Both the position numbers and the translations under genes were made by a program. A stretch of DNA of 39,704 nucleotides from JBIOYL01 sp044870185 (GTDB lineage: Bacteria; Actinomycetota; CALGFH01), in contig JBIOYL010000199.1 in NCBI GenBank assembly GCA_044870185.1, positions 1-39,704 of the forward strand, given 5' to 3'. A model generated the notes under the pieces. The model made no database searches. It was not told where the DNA came from and saw nothing but the letters and a program-made list of their open reading frames with translations. This document shows positions 18,311 to 25,587 of the stretch, in pieces; positions within the stretch are counted from its first letter, which is position 1, and the number at the start of each line of letters is the position of its first letter.

Positions 18311-19188
18311 AGTCCGGGCTGGTCGCGCTCATCGGGCGGCCCAACGTGGGCAAGTCGACCCTGCTGAACGGCCTGCTCGGGCAGAAGGTGGCGATCATGT
18401 CCGACAAGCCCCAGACCACCCGCACGGTGGTCCGGGGGGTGCTGCACCGCCCCGAGGGCCAGGCCGTGCTGCTCGACACGCCAGGGCTGCACAAGCCTCG
18501 GACGCTGCTCGGCCAGCGGCTGAACGCGCTGGTCCGCGGCACGCTGGCCGAGGTCGACCTGATCGTGTTCCTGGTCGACGCCGCGGCCGGCATCGGCCGC
18601 GGCGACCGCTTCCTGGCCGGCGAGCTGGCCAAGGTGCGCACCCCGGTCATCTGCGCGGTGAACAAGCTGGACGCGGTCCCACGCGCCAGGCTGGCCGCGG
18701 CGCTGGAGCGGGCGGCCGCCCTGGGCGACTGGGCCGAGGTCGTGCCCATCTCGGCCCGCACCGGCGAGCAGCTCGACGTGCTGGTCGGCCTCGTCTTCGA
18801 CCGTCTGCCCTCCGGGCCGGCGCTGTACCCGTCCGACCAGCTCACCGACGAGCCCGAGGCGCACCTGGTCGCCGAGCTGATCCGCGAGAAGGCGCTCGCC
18901 ATGGTGCACGACGAGCTGCCCCACTCGATCGCCGTGCTGGTCGAGGAGATGGGACCGAGCCCGGACGCCTCCGGCGTGCTCGTCGTCCATGCCACCGTGT
19001 TCGTGGAGCGGTCCAGCCAGAAGCCGATCGTGCTCGGCCGGCAGGGGGCGGTGCTGCGCGAGATCGGCACCCGGGCGCGCACCGAGCTGGAGGCGCTGCT
19101 CGGCACCCGCGTCTACCTCGACCTGCACGTCAAGGTCGCCAACCAGTGGCAGCGCGACCCCAAGCAGCTCGCCCGCCTGGGCTACTAG
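18307..19188 (+). CDS. era: GTPase Era
   Basis: Essential GTPase that binds the 3' end of 16S rRNA and helps 30S maturation, acting with YbeY and RecO-cluster neighbours in many genomes. The 293 residues are normal. G1 is GRPNVGKST (10-18), followed by the switch segment KPQTTRT, G3 LLDTPGLH, G4 NKLD and G5 ISARTGEQ. The C-terminal KH domain includes VERSSQKPIVLGRQGAVLREIG and ends with VANQWQRDPKQLARLGY. The start is the GTG 18307, linked by a mini-ORF to cdd. recO, usually next, is nearly 10 kb further on here. Confidence 0.95.
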   Translation: MKSGLVALIGRPNVGKSTLLNGLLGQKVAIMSDKPQTTRTVVRGVLHRPEGQAVLLDTPGLHKPRTLLGQRLNALVRGTLAEVDLIVFLVDAAAGIGRGDRFLAGELAKVRTPVICAVNKLDAVPRARLAAALERAAALGDWAEVVPISARTGEQLDVLVGLVFDRLPSGPALYPSDQLTDEPEAHLVAELIREKALAMVHDELPHSIAVLVEEMGPSPDASGVLVVHATVFVERSSQKPIVLGRQGAVLREIGTRARTELEALLGTRVYLDLHVKVANQWQRDPKQLARLGY

Positions 19189-19190
19189 CG

Positions 19191-19208
19191 CCCGCCTGGG
19201 GTGGCGGG
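19191..19208 (+). terminator. Hairpin after era
   Basis: CCCGCC, six-base loop TGGGGT, GGCGGG, starting two bases after the era stop. A second inverted repeat (GCCCGCC at 19224, GGCGGGC at 19243) lies just beyond, next to the stop of the convergent nucleotidyltransferase gene. Together they could stop transcription from both sides; no T-run is present. Confidence 0.45.
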
Positions 19209-19223
19209 CCGGGCGCCGTGCCT

Positions 19224-19249
19224 GCCCGCCGACCGTGGGCCGGGCGGGC
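19224..19249 (-). terminator. Hairpin after the sugar nucleotidyltransferase gene
   Basis: GCCCGCC / GGCGGGC with a 12-base loop, abutting the stop codon of the minus-strand gene. Likely the partner of the era hairpin in a convergent terminator region; support comes from symmetry and position only. Confidence 0.35.
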
Positions 19250-19993
19250 TCAGCCCTTGTTCGCGCCGTGCATGCGCACGAAGTCGTTGACGGCGTAGTA
19301 GGCGTCGATCGACTCCCCGGCGTCACCCCAGAAGCCCTCGAGGACGTCGTAGGCCATGGCGCCCCGCTCGACGTAGGCGTTGTTGACGTCGGTGATCTCG
19401 AGCTCGCCGCGGCCGGACGGCGTCAGGGTGGCGATGATGTCGAACACGTCCGCGCCGTAGCAGTAGATGCCGGTGACGGCGAAGCTGCTCGGCGGGTCGT
19501 CCGGTTTCTCGACGATGCGCTCGACCCGCCCGTGCCCGTCGAGCGCGGGCACGCCGAGGTGGCGAAGGTGGGCCGGGTCGTCGATGCGCGACAGCAGGAT
19601 CCGGGCGCCGTCCGGCTGCGCCTCGAAATGCTCGACCAGCGGGCGGATCGACCGCTCGACGACGTTGTCGGCCAGCATCACCAGCACCGGGCCCCCGTCG
19701 ACGAAGCGCTCGGCGAGCCCGAGCGCCTCGGCGATCCCGCCCGGCCGCTCCTGGTAGGCGTAGCAGAGACGGTCGATGCCGTCGGCGTGGCCGTTGCCGA
19801 GCAGCCGCAGGAACTCGCCGGCGTGGGTGCCGCCAGTGACCAGCATGATGTCGGTGATGCCGGCGAGCACGAGCGCCTCGATCGCATAGCTCACCATCGG
19901 CCGGTCGTAGATCGGCAGCAGGTGCTTGTTGGTGATGCGGGTCAGGGGATACAGCCGCGTGCCGCTCCCGCCGGCCAGGACGACGCCTTTCAA
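19250..19993 (-). CDS. Sugar-phosphate nucleotidyltransferase (RmlA-like glucose-1-phosphate thymidylyltransferase)
   Basis: Likely forms a nucleoside-diphosphate sugar (dTDP-glucose or similar) for cell-surface glycans. The N-terminus MKGVVLAGGSGTRLYPLT carries the GXGXRXXPLT nucleotide-binding motif; NKHLLPIYDRPM, VTGGTHAGEFLRLLG, ERPGGIAEAL, VMLADNVVE, VEKPDDPPSSFAVTGIYCY and the GRGELEITDVNNAY motif follow in the order seen in RmlA. Start chosen is TTG 19993: GGAGGT lies eight bases upstream and family members begin with MKG; the GTG at 20002 sits directly against that site. At 247 residues it lacks the C-terminal allosteric/dimer extension of long RmlA (about 290). No other dTDP-sugar genes are adjacent, so the product sugar is open. 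Confidence 0.85.
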   Translation of the reverse strand: MKGVVLAGGSGTRLYPLTRITNKHLLPIYDRPMVSYAIEALVLAGITDIMLVTGGTHAGEFLRLLGNGHADGIDRLCYAYQERPGGIAEALGLAERFVDGGPVLVMLADNVVERSIRPLVEHFEAQPDGARILLSRIDDPAHLRHLGVPALDGHGRVERIVEKPDDPPSSFAVTGIYCYGADVFDIIATLTPSGRGELEITDVNNAYVERGAMAYDVLEGFWGDAGESIDAYYAVNDFVRMHGANKG

Positions 19994-20026
19994 GCGAGCC
20001 ACCTCCAGGTCGGTGCCAAAGGCCCA

Positions 20027-20032
20027 AGCCTA
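20027..20032 (-). promoter_or_regulatory. -10 box of the nucleotidyltransferase gene
   Basis: TAGGCT on the minus strand, about 33 bases before the TTG start. No clear -35 was found. Confidence 0.35.
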
Positions 20033-20112
20033 CCGTGTGCGCAACCAGGTCGGGCAGCTGCGAGCCACCCTGCGGGCCCGGGGCGTGGTCGGACCTCGCG
20101 CTGCCCGTCGGG

Positions 20113-20883
20113 TCAGGCCGGCGCGCCGACGAACGCGAGCATCCGCCGCCAGGCGTCGTCGCAGGCCTCGCGATACTGCTCGTAGCCCCAGTCGAAGAAC
20201 GAGTGCGGCGCGCCCTCGTAGACCACCAGCTCGTGCTGCACGCCGGCGTCGTCGAGGACCTGACGAAACCGCTCGACCGCCGCAATCGGGATGTGCTCGT
20301 CGGCGCCGCCGAACAGCCCGAGGACCGGACACCGGTACTGCGGCGCGAGCCTCACCGGCGCCGTCGCGTCGTCGGCACCCCTGCCCTGCGGCCCGCCGTA
20401 GAAGCCGATCACGCCCGCCAGCCCGTGGTCCCGCCACGCCTGATTGAACGAGATCCGGCCACCCATGCAGAAGCCGACCGAGAAGACACGGCTCGCGCCG
20501 CCACCCGCCTGCGAGCGCAAGTACGCGATGGTCGCGGCGGTGTCCGCCCCGACCCCGTCCGGGGTCAGCTGCTTGACGTGCGCCATGAAGTCGAAGTCGT
20601 CGCCCCGCTCCCCCACGCCCGCGGTGCGTCCGAAGTAGTCCATCGCCGTGGCGTGCACGCCTGCTTCGGCGAACCGGACCGCGAGATCCTGGTAGAACGG
20701 GTGCAGGCCCCGCACGTCGGGAAGGATCATGATGCCCGGCGCAGCAGGCGAGCTGGCGCGCGCGCTGAACGCGGAGAACCGGTTGCCGTCCGAGGCCGCA
20801 AGCACCAGCGCCTGGCTTGCGGCTAGGCCGGCGCCGCCGGCGATGGGGGGCAGCGGCGGGCGCGCCGTGGGTTCGAAGCACAT
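20113..20883 (-). CDS. Dienelactone hydrolase family protein
   Basis: Alpha/beta hydrolase of the dienelactone hydrolase (carboxymethylenebutenolidase) family. The nucleophile is a cysteine, C139, in GFCMGG, with D195 (GGADEHIP) and H227 (GAPHSFFD) completing the triad characteristic of this family. Other family marks are the conserved PDVRGLHPFYQDLA and YFGRT. At 256 residues it is of normal length; the first 30 are low-complexity Pro/Ala. AAAGGAG stands eight bases before the ATG. No chlorocatechol pathway genes are near, so a general ester or lactone hydrolase is as likely as true dienelactone cleavage. It is divergent from the subtilase gene. Confidence 0.88.
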   Translation of the reverse strand: MCFEPTARPPLPPIAGGAGLAASQALVLAASDGNRFSAFSARASSPAAPGIMILPDVRGLHPFYQDLAVRFAEAGVHATAMDYFGRTAGVGERGDDFDFMAHVKQLTPDGVGADTAATIAYLRSQAGGGASRVFSVGFCMGGRISFNQAWRDHGLAGVIGFYGGPQGRGADDATAPVRLAPQYRCPVLGLFGGADEHIPIAAVERFRQVLDDAGVQHELVVYEGAPHSFFDWGYEQYREACDDAWRRMLAFVGAPA

Positions 20884-21007
20884 GTGGGCGCTCCTTTCCT
20901 CGAGGGCCTGCGGGCATGCCGTTCGCTTCGGGAGGGTCGCACCCGATTCGGGGACCGACCGTCCCTCCAGCCAGGACCATACCGGCGATGCTACGGAAGG
21001 CCCGATC

Positions 21008-21013
21008 TATACT
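21008..21013 (+). promoter_or_regulatory. -10 box of the subtilase gene
   Basis: TATACT, 39 bases before the GTG start. The 169-base gap 20884-21052 between the divergent hydrolase and subtilase genes shows no other recognised element. Confidence 0.45.
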
Positions 21014-21052
21014 GACCCGGCCCGCCACGGCACCAAGGGAAGGGGGAGACGG

Positions 21053-22411
21053 GTGTCCAGCATCATCGATCAACAGCTTGAGGCCACCGGGGTGGCGTCG
21101 GTCATTGTCGTGTTGACGCCACCGGCGGACGCTGCCGCCGCGGCGGCCAGTGCCCAGGACCTGTCCAGGTACTTCACCCAGTCGGAGCTCAGCCAGGAAC
21201 ACGCGATCGCCGCCGACGCGCAGGCCCGGGCTGTGGCCGCGGGAGTTCCCGGCGGCGGGCCGGCGCCGGCCAGGACGCGCAGGCGGGCTGAAGACACCCT
21301 CCACGCGGCGGCCACGCTTGAGCACCGACCCGCGGTGCTGCAAGCCGAGATCCCCGAGGTCGAACCCTCGCCGCTCGTGCGCTACTACCCCAACCTGGGT
21401 GTGGCGCTCGGCACCGTGACCAGGGAGGGACTCGCCGCGCTCCGAGCCGACGAGCAAGTCGCCGAGGTCGTGGGGACACCGCCGATCGGGCTCATCCGTC
21501 CCACCCGGGTTCGGGCGGCGGCCCTCCGGTCGACCCGGACGTGGGGCCTGGTGGCGCTGGACGCCCCCAGCCTGTGGGCGCAGGGACTCACCGGCAACGG
21601 GATTGTCGTCGGCCACCTCGACACCGGCGTCGACGGAACCCATCCCGGCCTGCGCAGGGCCATCGGACACTTCGCCGAGTTCGACCAGCTCGGCCGTCAA
21701 GTGGTGCCGGATCCAAAGCCGTTCGACACCGGCGAGCACGGCACCCATACCGCCGGCACGGTCGCCGGCCGTGCCCTGAACGGACGCAATTTCGGGGTGG
21801 CACCAGGCGCCACCTTGGCGAGCGCGATCGTGATCGAGGGCGGGCAGGTGGTGGCTCGCATCATCGCCGGGATGGACTGGGCGATCGGCCAGGGTGTGCG
21901 GGTGCTGAGCATGTCCCTGGGCCTGCGTGGATGGGTGGACGACTTCCGCGTCCTGACTCGGATCCTGCGGCAGCGGGGTGTTCTGCCTGTGTTCGCGGTG
22001 GGCAACGAGGGCCCCGGGACGAGCCGCTCCCCGGGGAACTATCCCGAGGCGCTGTCGGTCGGCGCGATGGACCGATCGCACGGCGTGGCCTCGTTCTCGT
22101 CCAGCCAGCGGTTCGCCCGACCCGACGACCCGGTGGTTCCCGACCTGCTGGCTCCGGGTGTCGACGTCCTCTCTGCCAGGCCCGGCGGCGGCTTCCAGAC
22201 GATGGATGGCACCTCGATGGCGACGCCCCATGTGGCCGGCCTTGCCGCGCTGCTGTTGGAGGCCAGGCCCAGCGCCACGGTGGACGAGCTGGAACGCGCC
22301 CTATTCGGGTCGTGCGTGCTGGAGCCCGGGCAGCCACCCGAGCGGGCCGGCCGCGGGCTGCCCAACGGGCCGCGGGCACTGCGGAGCCTGACAGGGGAAG
22401 CGCCGGTGTAG
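21053..22411 (+). CDS. Subtilisin-like serine protease (S8), no signal peptide
   Basis: Subtilase with the full catalytic set: D190 (GHLDTGVDGTHPGL), H232 (GEHGTHTAGTVAG), oxyanion N318 (FAVGNEGPG) and S388 (DGTSMATPHVAGLAALL). From the GTG 21053, preceded by an AGGGGGAG site, it has 452 residues. The start has no signal peptide. Residues 14-24 (VASVIVVLTPP) and 108-148 (to EVVGTPPIGLI) resemble the strands and helix of an I9-type propeptide, split by an Ala/Arg-rich insert of about 80 residues. Upstream open frame is non-coding in character. A stand-alone propeptide-like gene follows after 57 bases. Without an export signal it may act inside the cell or leave by another route. Confidence 0.88.
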   Translation: MSSIIDQQLEATGVASVIVVLTPPADAAAAAASAQDLSRYFTQSELSQEHAIAADAQARAVAAGVPGGGPAPARTRRRAEDTLHAAATLEHRPAVLQAEIPEVEPSPLVRYYPNLGVALGTVTREGLAALRADEQVAEVVGTPPIGLIRPTRVRAAALRSTRTWGLVALDAPSLWAQGLTGNGIVVGHLDTGVDGTHPGLRRAIGHFAEFDQLGRQVVPDPKPFDTGEHGTHTAGTVAGRALNGRNFGVAPGATLASAIVIEGGQVVARIIAGMDWAIGQGVRVLSMSLGLRGWVDDFRVLTRILRQRGVLPVFAVGNEGPGTSRSPGNYPEALSVGAMDRSHGVASFSSSQRFARPDDPVVPDLLAPGVDVLSARPGGGFQTMDGTSMATPHVAGLAALLLEARPSATVDELERALFGSCVLEPGQPPERAGRGLPNGPRALRSLTGEAPV

Positions 22412-22430
22412 GCCGCCAAGGCGGACGCGG

Positions 22431-22436
22431 TAGTAT
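22431..22436 (+). promoter_or_regulatory. -10 box of the propeptide-like gene
   Basis: TAGTAT, 32 bases before the ATG at 22469, in the short gap after the subtilase. It suggests this gene can be expressed without the protease. Confidence 0.4.
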
Positions 22437-22468
22437 CGCAGGGTAGCCAACGCCCGAGGTTGCCTGTG

Positions 22469-22816
22469 ATGGCCGACAAGGAAGACCAGCCCCGTACCAG
22501 AGCCGACCCCGAGCTGCTGCGCCAGCTCGACGAGGCGGCCGCGCACGAGGAGCCGGTCGAGGCGGTGTTCATCCTGCGTCGCCCCGGCGGCTCAGTGCTC
22601 CCGCCCGATGAGGTTGAGCAGGTCGCCGGCCAGCTCGTCCGACGGGCCGAGCGCGAGGCCGGAGCCCAGGTCAGGGACGTCAACGTGTTCAAGTACATGG
22701 GGTCGTTCGTGGTCGCTGGCGAACCATCGCTGCTTCGACGGTTGCTCGACCAGCCCGAGATCGAAGTCGCGCTCGCCAACCGCCAGCCGGGGTCGGTGGA
22801 CCTGCTCGGAAGGTGA
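22469..22816 (+). CDS. Stand-alone I9/subtilisin-propeptide-like protein (putative protease inhibitor or chaperone)
   Basis: Not a named family by inspection. The 115 residues fit a beta-alpha-beta-beta-alpha-beta plan: VEAVFILR (30-37), helix PPDEVEQVAGQLVRRAEREAG (about 45-65), VRDVNVFKYMGSFVVAG (68-84), helix EPSLLRRLLDQPEIE (85-99) and EVALANRQ. This order, with a bulky FKYMGSFVV strand and a final residue run before VALA, is that of subtilisin propeptides and of free inhibitors of the POIA1 type. The gene directly follows a subtilase, so it may inhibit or help fold that enzyme; this is inference. ATG 22469 has GAGG nine bases upstream; a TTG at 22460 and a GTG at 22466 are alternatives. 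Confidence 0.7.
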   Translation: MADKEDQPRTRADPELLRQLDEAAAHEEPVEAVFILRRPGGSVLPPDEVEQVAGQLVRRAEREAGAQVRDVNVFKYMGSFVVAGEPSLLRRLLDQPEIEVALANRQPGSVDLLGR

Positions 22817-22915
22817 CCGAGGACCCATGACGAGCGCCGGCGGGCGGCGGGACGCATCGCGGGCAGGGTGGATAATCAGCGCCAGTGCACGTGGGCGGAC
22901 CCGAACGGGGGCGGG

Positions 22916-23344
22916 ATGGGGGACGAACCGCGCCAGGCCAGCCGTGACGATATCCTGGTGGCCGCGCTCGGGCTGGTCAACCGGGTGATCCAGCTCGACC
23001 CGGCCGCCGAGGCGTTCCTCTGGCAGTGCCGGGCGGGCACCGGGTCGGGCGCGCTCGCCGCCGAGGGCCGCCGGCTGTGCGGCGCGTATCAGGAGCTGGG
23101 CGCGCGACTGACCGACCTCGGCGTGGCCGGCCCGACGGCGGCGGCGATCGCCGCCATCGTCGAGCATCACCTGCGGCTGATCCGCACCGCCCTGGACCTC
23201 ACCTATCGGCCGCAGACCGAGGCCCTTGCCCGGCAGCGCCTGCGCCTGGCCGGGCTCGGCCCCACCGCCGAGCGGCTGGTGGAGCTGCGCGACCGGCTGG
23301 CCGGCGAGGCCTCCCCACAGGCGCTCGACCCGCTGGCCGAGTAG
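22916..23344 (+). CDS. Hypothetical helical protein
   Basis: No family recognised. The 142-residue product is predicted almost wholly helical and rich in Ala, Leu and Arg (for example DDILVAALGLVNRVIQLD, AAAIAAIVEHHLRLIRTAL and EALARQRLRLAGL). It has one cysteine pair (WQC and RLC) and no membrane segment or signal peptide. ATG 22916 is used; a GTG at 22868 adds 16 residues. It lies between the subtilase/propeptide pair and pta, with gaps of about 100 bases on both sides, so no operon partner is clear. Third-position GC is high and steady in this frame, which supports it as a real gene. Confidence 0.6.
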   Translation: MGDEPRQASRDDILVAALGLVNRVIQLDPAAEAFLWQCRAGTGSGALAAEGRRLCGAYQELGARLTDLGVAGPTAAAIAAIVEHHLRLIRTALDLTYRPQTEALARQRLRLAGLGPTAERLVELRDRLAGEASPQALDPLAE

Positions 23345-23380
23345 GGCGCGCCCAATGCGACGCGGCCGGCGCGCACGCAG

Positions 23381-23386
23381 TACGCT
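23381..23386 (+). promoter_or_regulatory. -10 box of pta-ackA
   Basis: TACGCT (TANNNT), 60 bases before pta. No -35 with normal spacing is evident. Confidence 0.35.
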
Positions 23387-23446
23387 GCAGCCAACGGCGG
23401 CCCGTCACCAAGCCGAGTTCAGCTCCAGGGTGGAGGCGAGCGACCG

Positions 23447-25573
23447 ATGGATCGCCCACAAGGCAGAACGGCCCGCAGTGTCTACCTCACCGCGATCGAG
23501 CCGCGCAGCGGCAAGTCCGTGGTGGCCCTCGGCCTGATGGAGCTGCTGTCCCGGCGGCTGGGACGGGTGGGCTACTTCCGCCCGGTGATCGCGTCCAAGG
23601 ACGTGCCCGACAACGACATCGAGCTGCTCCGCCACCGCTACCGGCTCGCCCAGACCTACGCCGAGTCGTACGCGGTCAGCTTGGACGACCTGCGGGCGAT
23701 GAGCGACCAGGGACAGTACGACCTGCTCCTCAAGCGCATCCTGGAGGCGTTCAGGCGGCTCGACCAGCGCGCCGATCTCGTGCTGGTCGAAGGCGTCGAC
23801 TTCACCGGCGCGTCCCGGGCGCTGGAGTTCGACTTCAACGCCGACCTGGCCAACCACCTCGGCTCACCGGTGCTGCTGGTGGTCAGCGGCAGCGAGCGCT
23901 CCCCCGACCAGGTGCTCGACGCGGTGCGGCTGGGCCACGGGTCGCTGACCGGCCGGGGCTGCACCATCCTGGCCACGATCTGCAACCGGGTCGATCCGAC
24001 GGTGGCCGAGGAGGTTCGCCGGCGGCTGCCCGAGGCGGTCGCCGGCGAGCCGGCCTACGTGCTGCCGGAGGTCCCCGCGCTCACCGCGCCGACGGTGGCC
24101 GAGATCGCCCACGCCGTGTCGGCGCGCTACCTGCAGCCGGCAGAGGGCGCCGCCGCGGCCAGCGCGCGGCGCGAGGTCCGCAGGATGATCATCGGGGCGA
24201 TGAGCCTGCCGCACTTCCTCGAGCACCTCGGCGACGGCGACCTGGTCATCACCCCAGGCGACCGGGCCGACCTGATCGTCGGCTGCCTGGCGTCCCGCTT
24301 CTCCGCCACCGCGTCCAACATCGCGGGGCTGCTGCTCACCGGCGGGCTGGAGCCCGAGCCGTCGATCCTCAAGCTGATGGAGGGGCTCGGCGCGGCCAGC
24401 GTGCCGGTTCTGGTCGCCGGCGCCGACACCTACCGCACGGTGACGACCGTCAGCGCCGTGCGTGGGCTGCTCACCGCCGACGACGAGCGCAAGATCGCGA
24501 CCGCGCTGGGGCTGTTCGAGGGGCGCGTGGACACCGCCGCGCTGGAGCAGCGCATCGAGGTCACCCGCTCGGCGCGGGTGACGCCGCTGATGTTCGAGCA
24601 CGAGCTGGTCGAGCGGGCCAGGGCGCAGCGCAAGCACATCGTGCTGCCCGAAGGGGACGACGACCGCATCCTGCGCGCGGCCGAGCAGCTGCTGCGGCGC
24701 GGCGTCGCCGACCTGACCGTGCTCGGCGACGCCGAGCAGGTCCGCAGCCGGGCGGCCTCCCTCGGCCTGGAGCTGGAGGGGCTGCGCGTGGTCGACCCAC
24801 ACACCTCGGAGTGGCGGGCCGGCTTCGCCACGACCTACCACGAGCTGCGCAGGCACAAGGGCGTGGGGCTGCCGCTGGCACACGACCTGATGGTCGACGT
24901 GTCGTACTTCGGCACGATGATGGTCCGTGCGGGCCTGGCCGACGGGATGGTGTCCGGCGCGGCGCACACCACCGCCCACACCATCCGGCCGGCGTTCGAG
25001 CTCATCCGCACCGCCCCCGGCGTCTCGATCGTGTCCAGCGTGTTCTTCATGTGCCTGGCCGACCGGGTGCTGGTGTACGGCGACTGTGCGGTGGTGCCCA
25101 GCCCGGACGCCGAGCAGCTCGCCGACATCGCCATCTCGTCGGCGGAGACCGCGGCGATGTTCGGGATCGAGCCGCGGATCGCGCTGCTGTCGTACTCGAC
25201 CGGGGAGTCCGGGGCCGGCACCGAGGTCGACAAGGTGCGCGCGGCGACCAGGATCGCTCGGGAGCGCCGGCCGGATCTGCTGCTCGAGGGGCCGATCCAG
25301 TACGACGCCGCGATCGACCCGGACGTGGCGCGGGCCAAGCTGCCCGGCAGCCCGGTCGCGGGACGGGCGACGGTGTTCGTGTTCCCCGACCTCAACACCG
25401 GCAACAACACCTACAAGGCCGTGCAGCGGTCGGCGCACGCGGTCGCCATCGGGCCGGTGCTGCAGGGGCTGCGCAAGCCGGTCAACGACCTGTCCCGTGG
25501 TGCGCTGGTCGCCGACATCGTCAACACCGTCGCGATCACCGCGATCCAGGCCCAGCAGCACGCGGACCGATGA
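23447..25573 (+). CDS. pta: Phosphate acetyltransferase, long form
   Basis: Transfers acetyl from acetyl-CoA to phosphate, giving acetyl phosphate. The 708-residue protein is the long form like E. coli Pta. An N-terminal P-loop-like domain (VYLTAIEPRSGKSVVALGL, residues about 12-30) resembles dethiobiotin synthetase; a DRTGG domain follows (residues about 215-330); the catalytic PTA domain occupies about 385-700, with KHIVLPEGDDDRILRAAEQL, SYFGTMMVRAGLADGMVSGA, LLSYSTGESGAGTEVDKV and VFVFPDLNTGNNTYKAVQR. The N-terminal domains are known to be regulatory in long Pta enzymes. Its stop begins a mini-ORF that reaches ackA, its usual partner. Confidence 0.95.
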   Translation: MDRPQGRTARSVYLTAIEPRSGKSVVALGLMELLSRRLGRVGYFRPVIASKDVPDNDIELLRHRYRLAQTYAESYAVSLDDLRAMSDQGQYDLLLKRILEAFRRLDQRADLVLVEGVDFTGASRALEFDFNADLANHLGSPVLLVVSGSERSPDQVLDAVRLGHGSLTGRGCTILATICNRVDPTVAEEVRRRLPEAVAGEPAYVLPEVPALTAPTVAEIAHAVSARYLQPAEGAAAASARREVRRMIIGAMSLPHFLEHLGDGDLVITPGDRADLIVGCLASRFSATASNIAGLLLTGGLEPEPSILKLMEGLGAASVPVLVAGADTYRTVTTVSAVRGLLTADDERKIATALGLFEGRVDTAALEQRIEVTRSARVTPLMFEHELVERARAQRKHIVLPEGDDDRILRAAEQLLRRGVADLTVLGDAEQVRSRAASLGLELEGLRVVDPHTSEWRAGFATTYHELRRHKGVGLPLAHDLMVDVSYFGTMMVRAGLADGMVSGAAHTTAHTIRPAFELIRTAPGVSIVSSVFFMCLADRVLVYGDCAVVPSPDAEQLADIAISSAETAAMFGIEPRIALLSYSTGESGAGTEVDKVRAATRIARERRPDLLLEGPIQYDAAIDPDVARAKLPGSPVAGRATVFVFPDLNTGNNTYKAVQRSAHAVAIGPVLQGLRKPVNDLSRGALVADIVNTVAITAIQAQQHADR

Positions 25574-25587
25574 GCGCCGACCGATGA
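25570..25587 (+). other. 5-codon mini-ORF bridging pta and ackA
   Basis: ATG at 25570 overlaps the pta stop; after MSADR its TGA at 25585-25587 overlaps the ackA ATG (25584). The 11 bases GACCGATGAGC occur at 25565 and again at 25579, so this junction carries a 14-base offset copy of the ackA start context. Confidence 0.45.

Noticed and set aside
22827..22988. ATG-started frame of about 53 codons between the propeptide-like gene and the unknown protein, preceded by a five-codon ORF at the upstream stop
   Set aside because: It looks like one more relay, but its frame overlaps the next gene out of phase and its product is Arg/Gly-rich with no likeness to anything; too weak to list as a gene.
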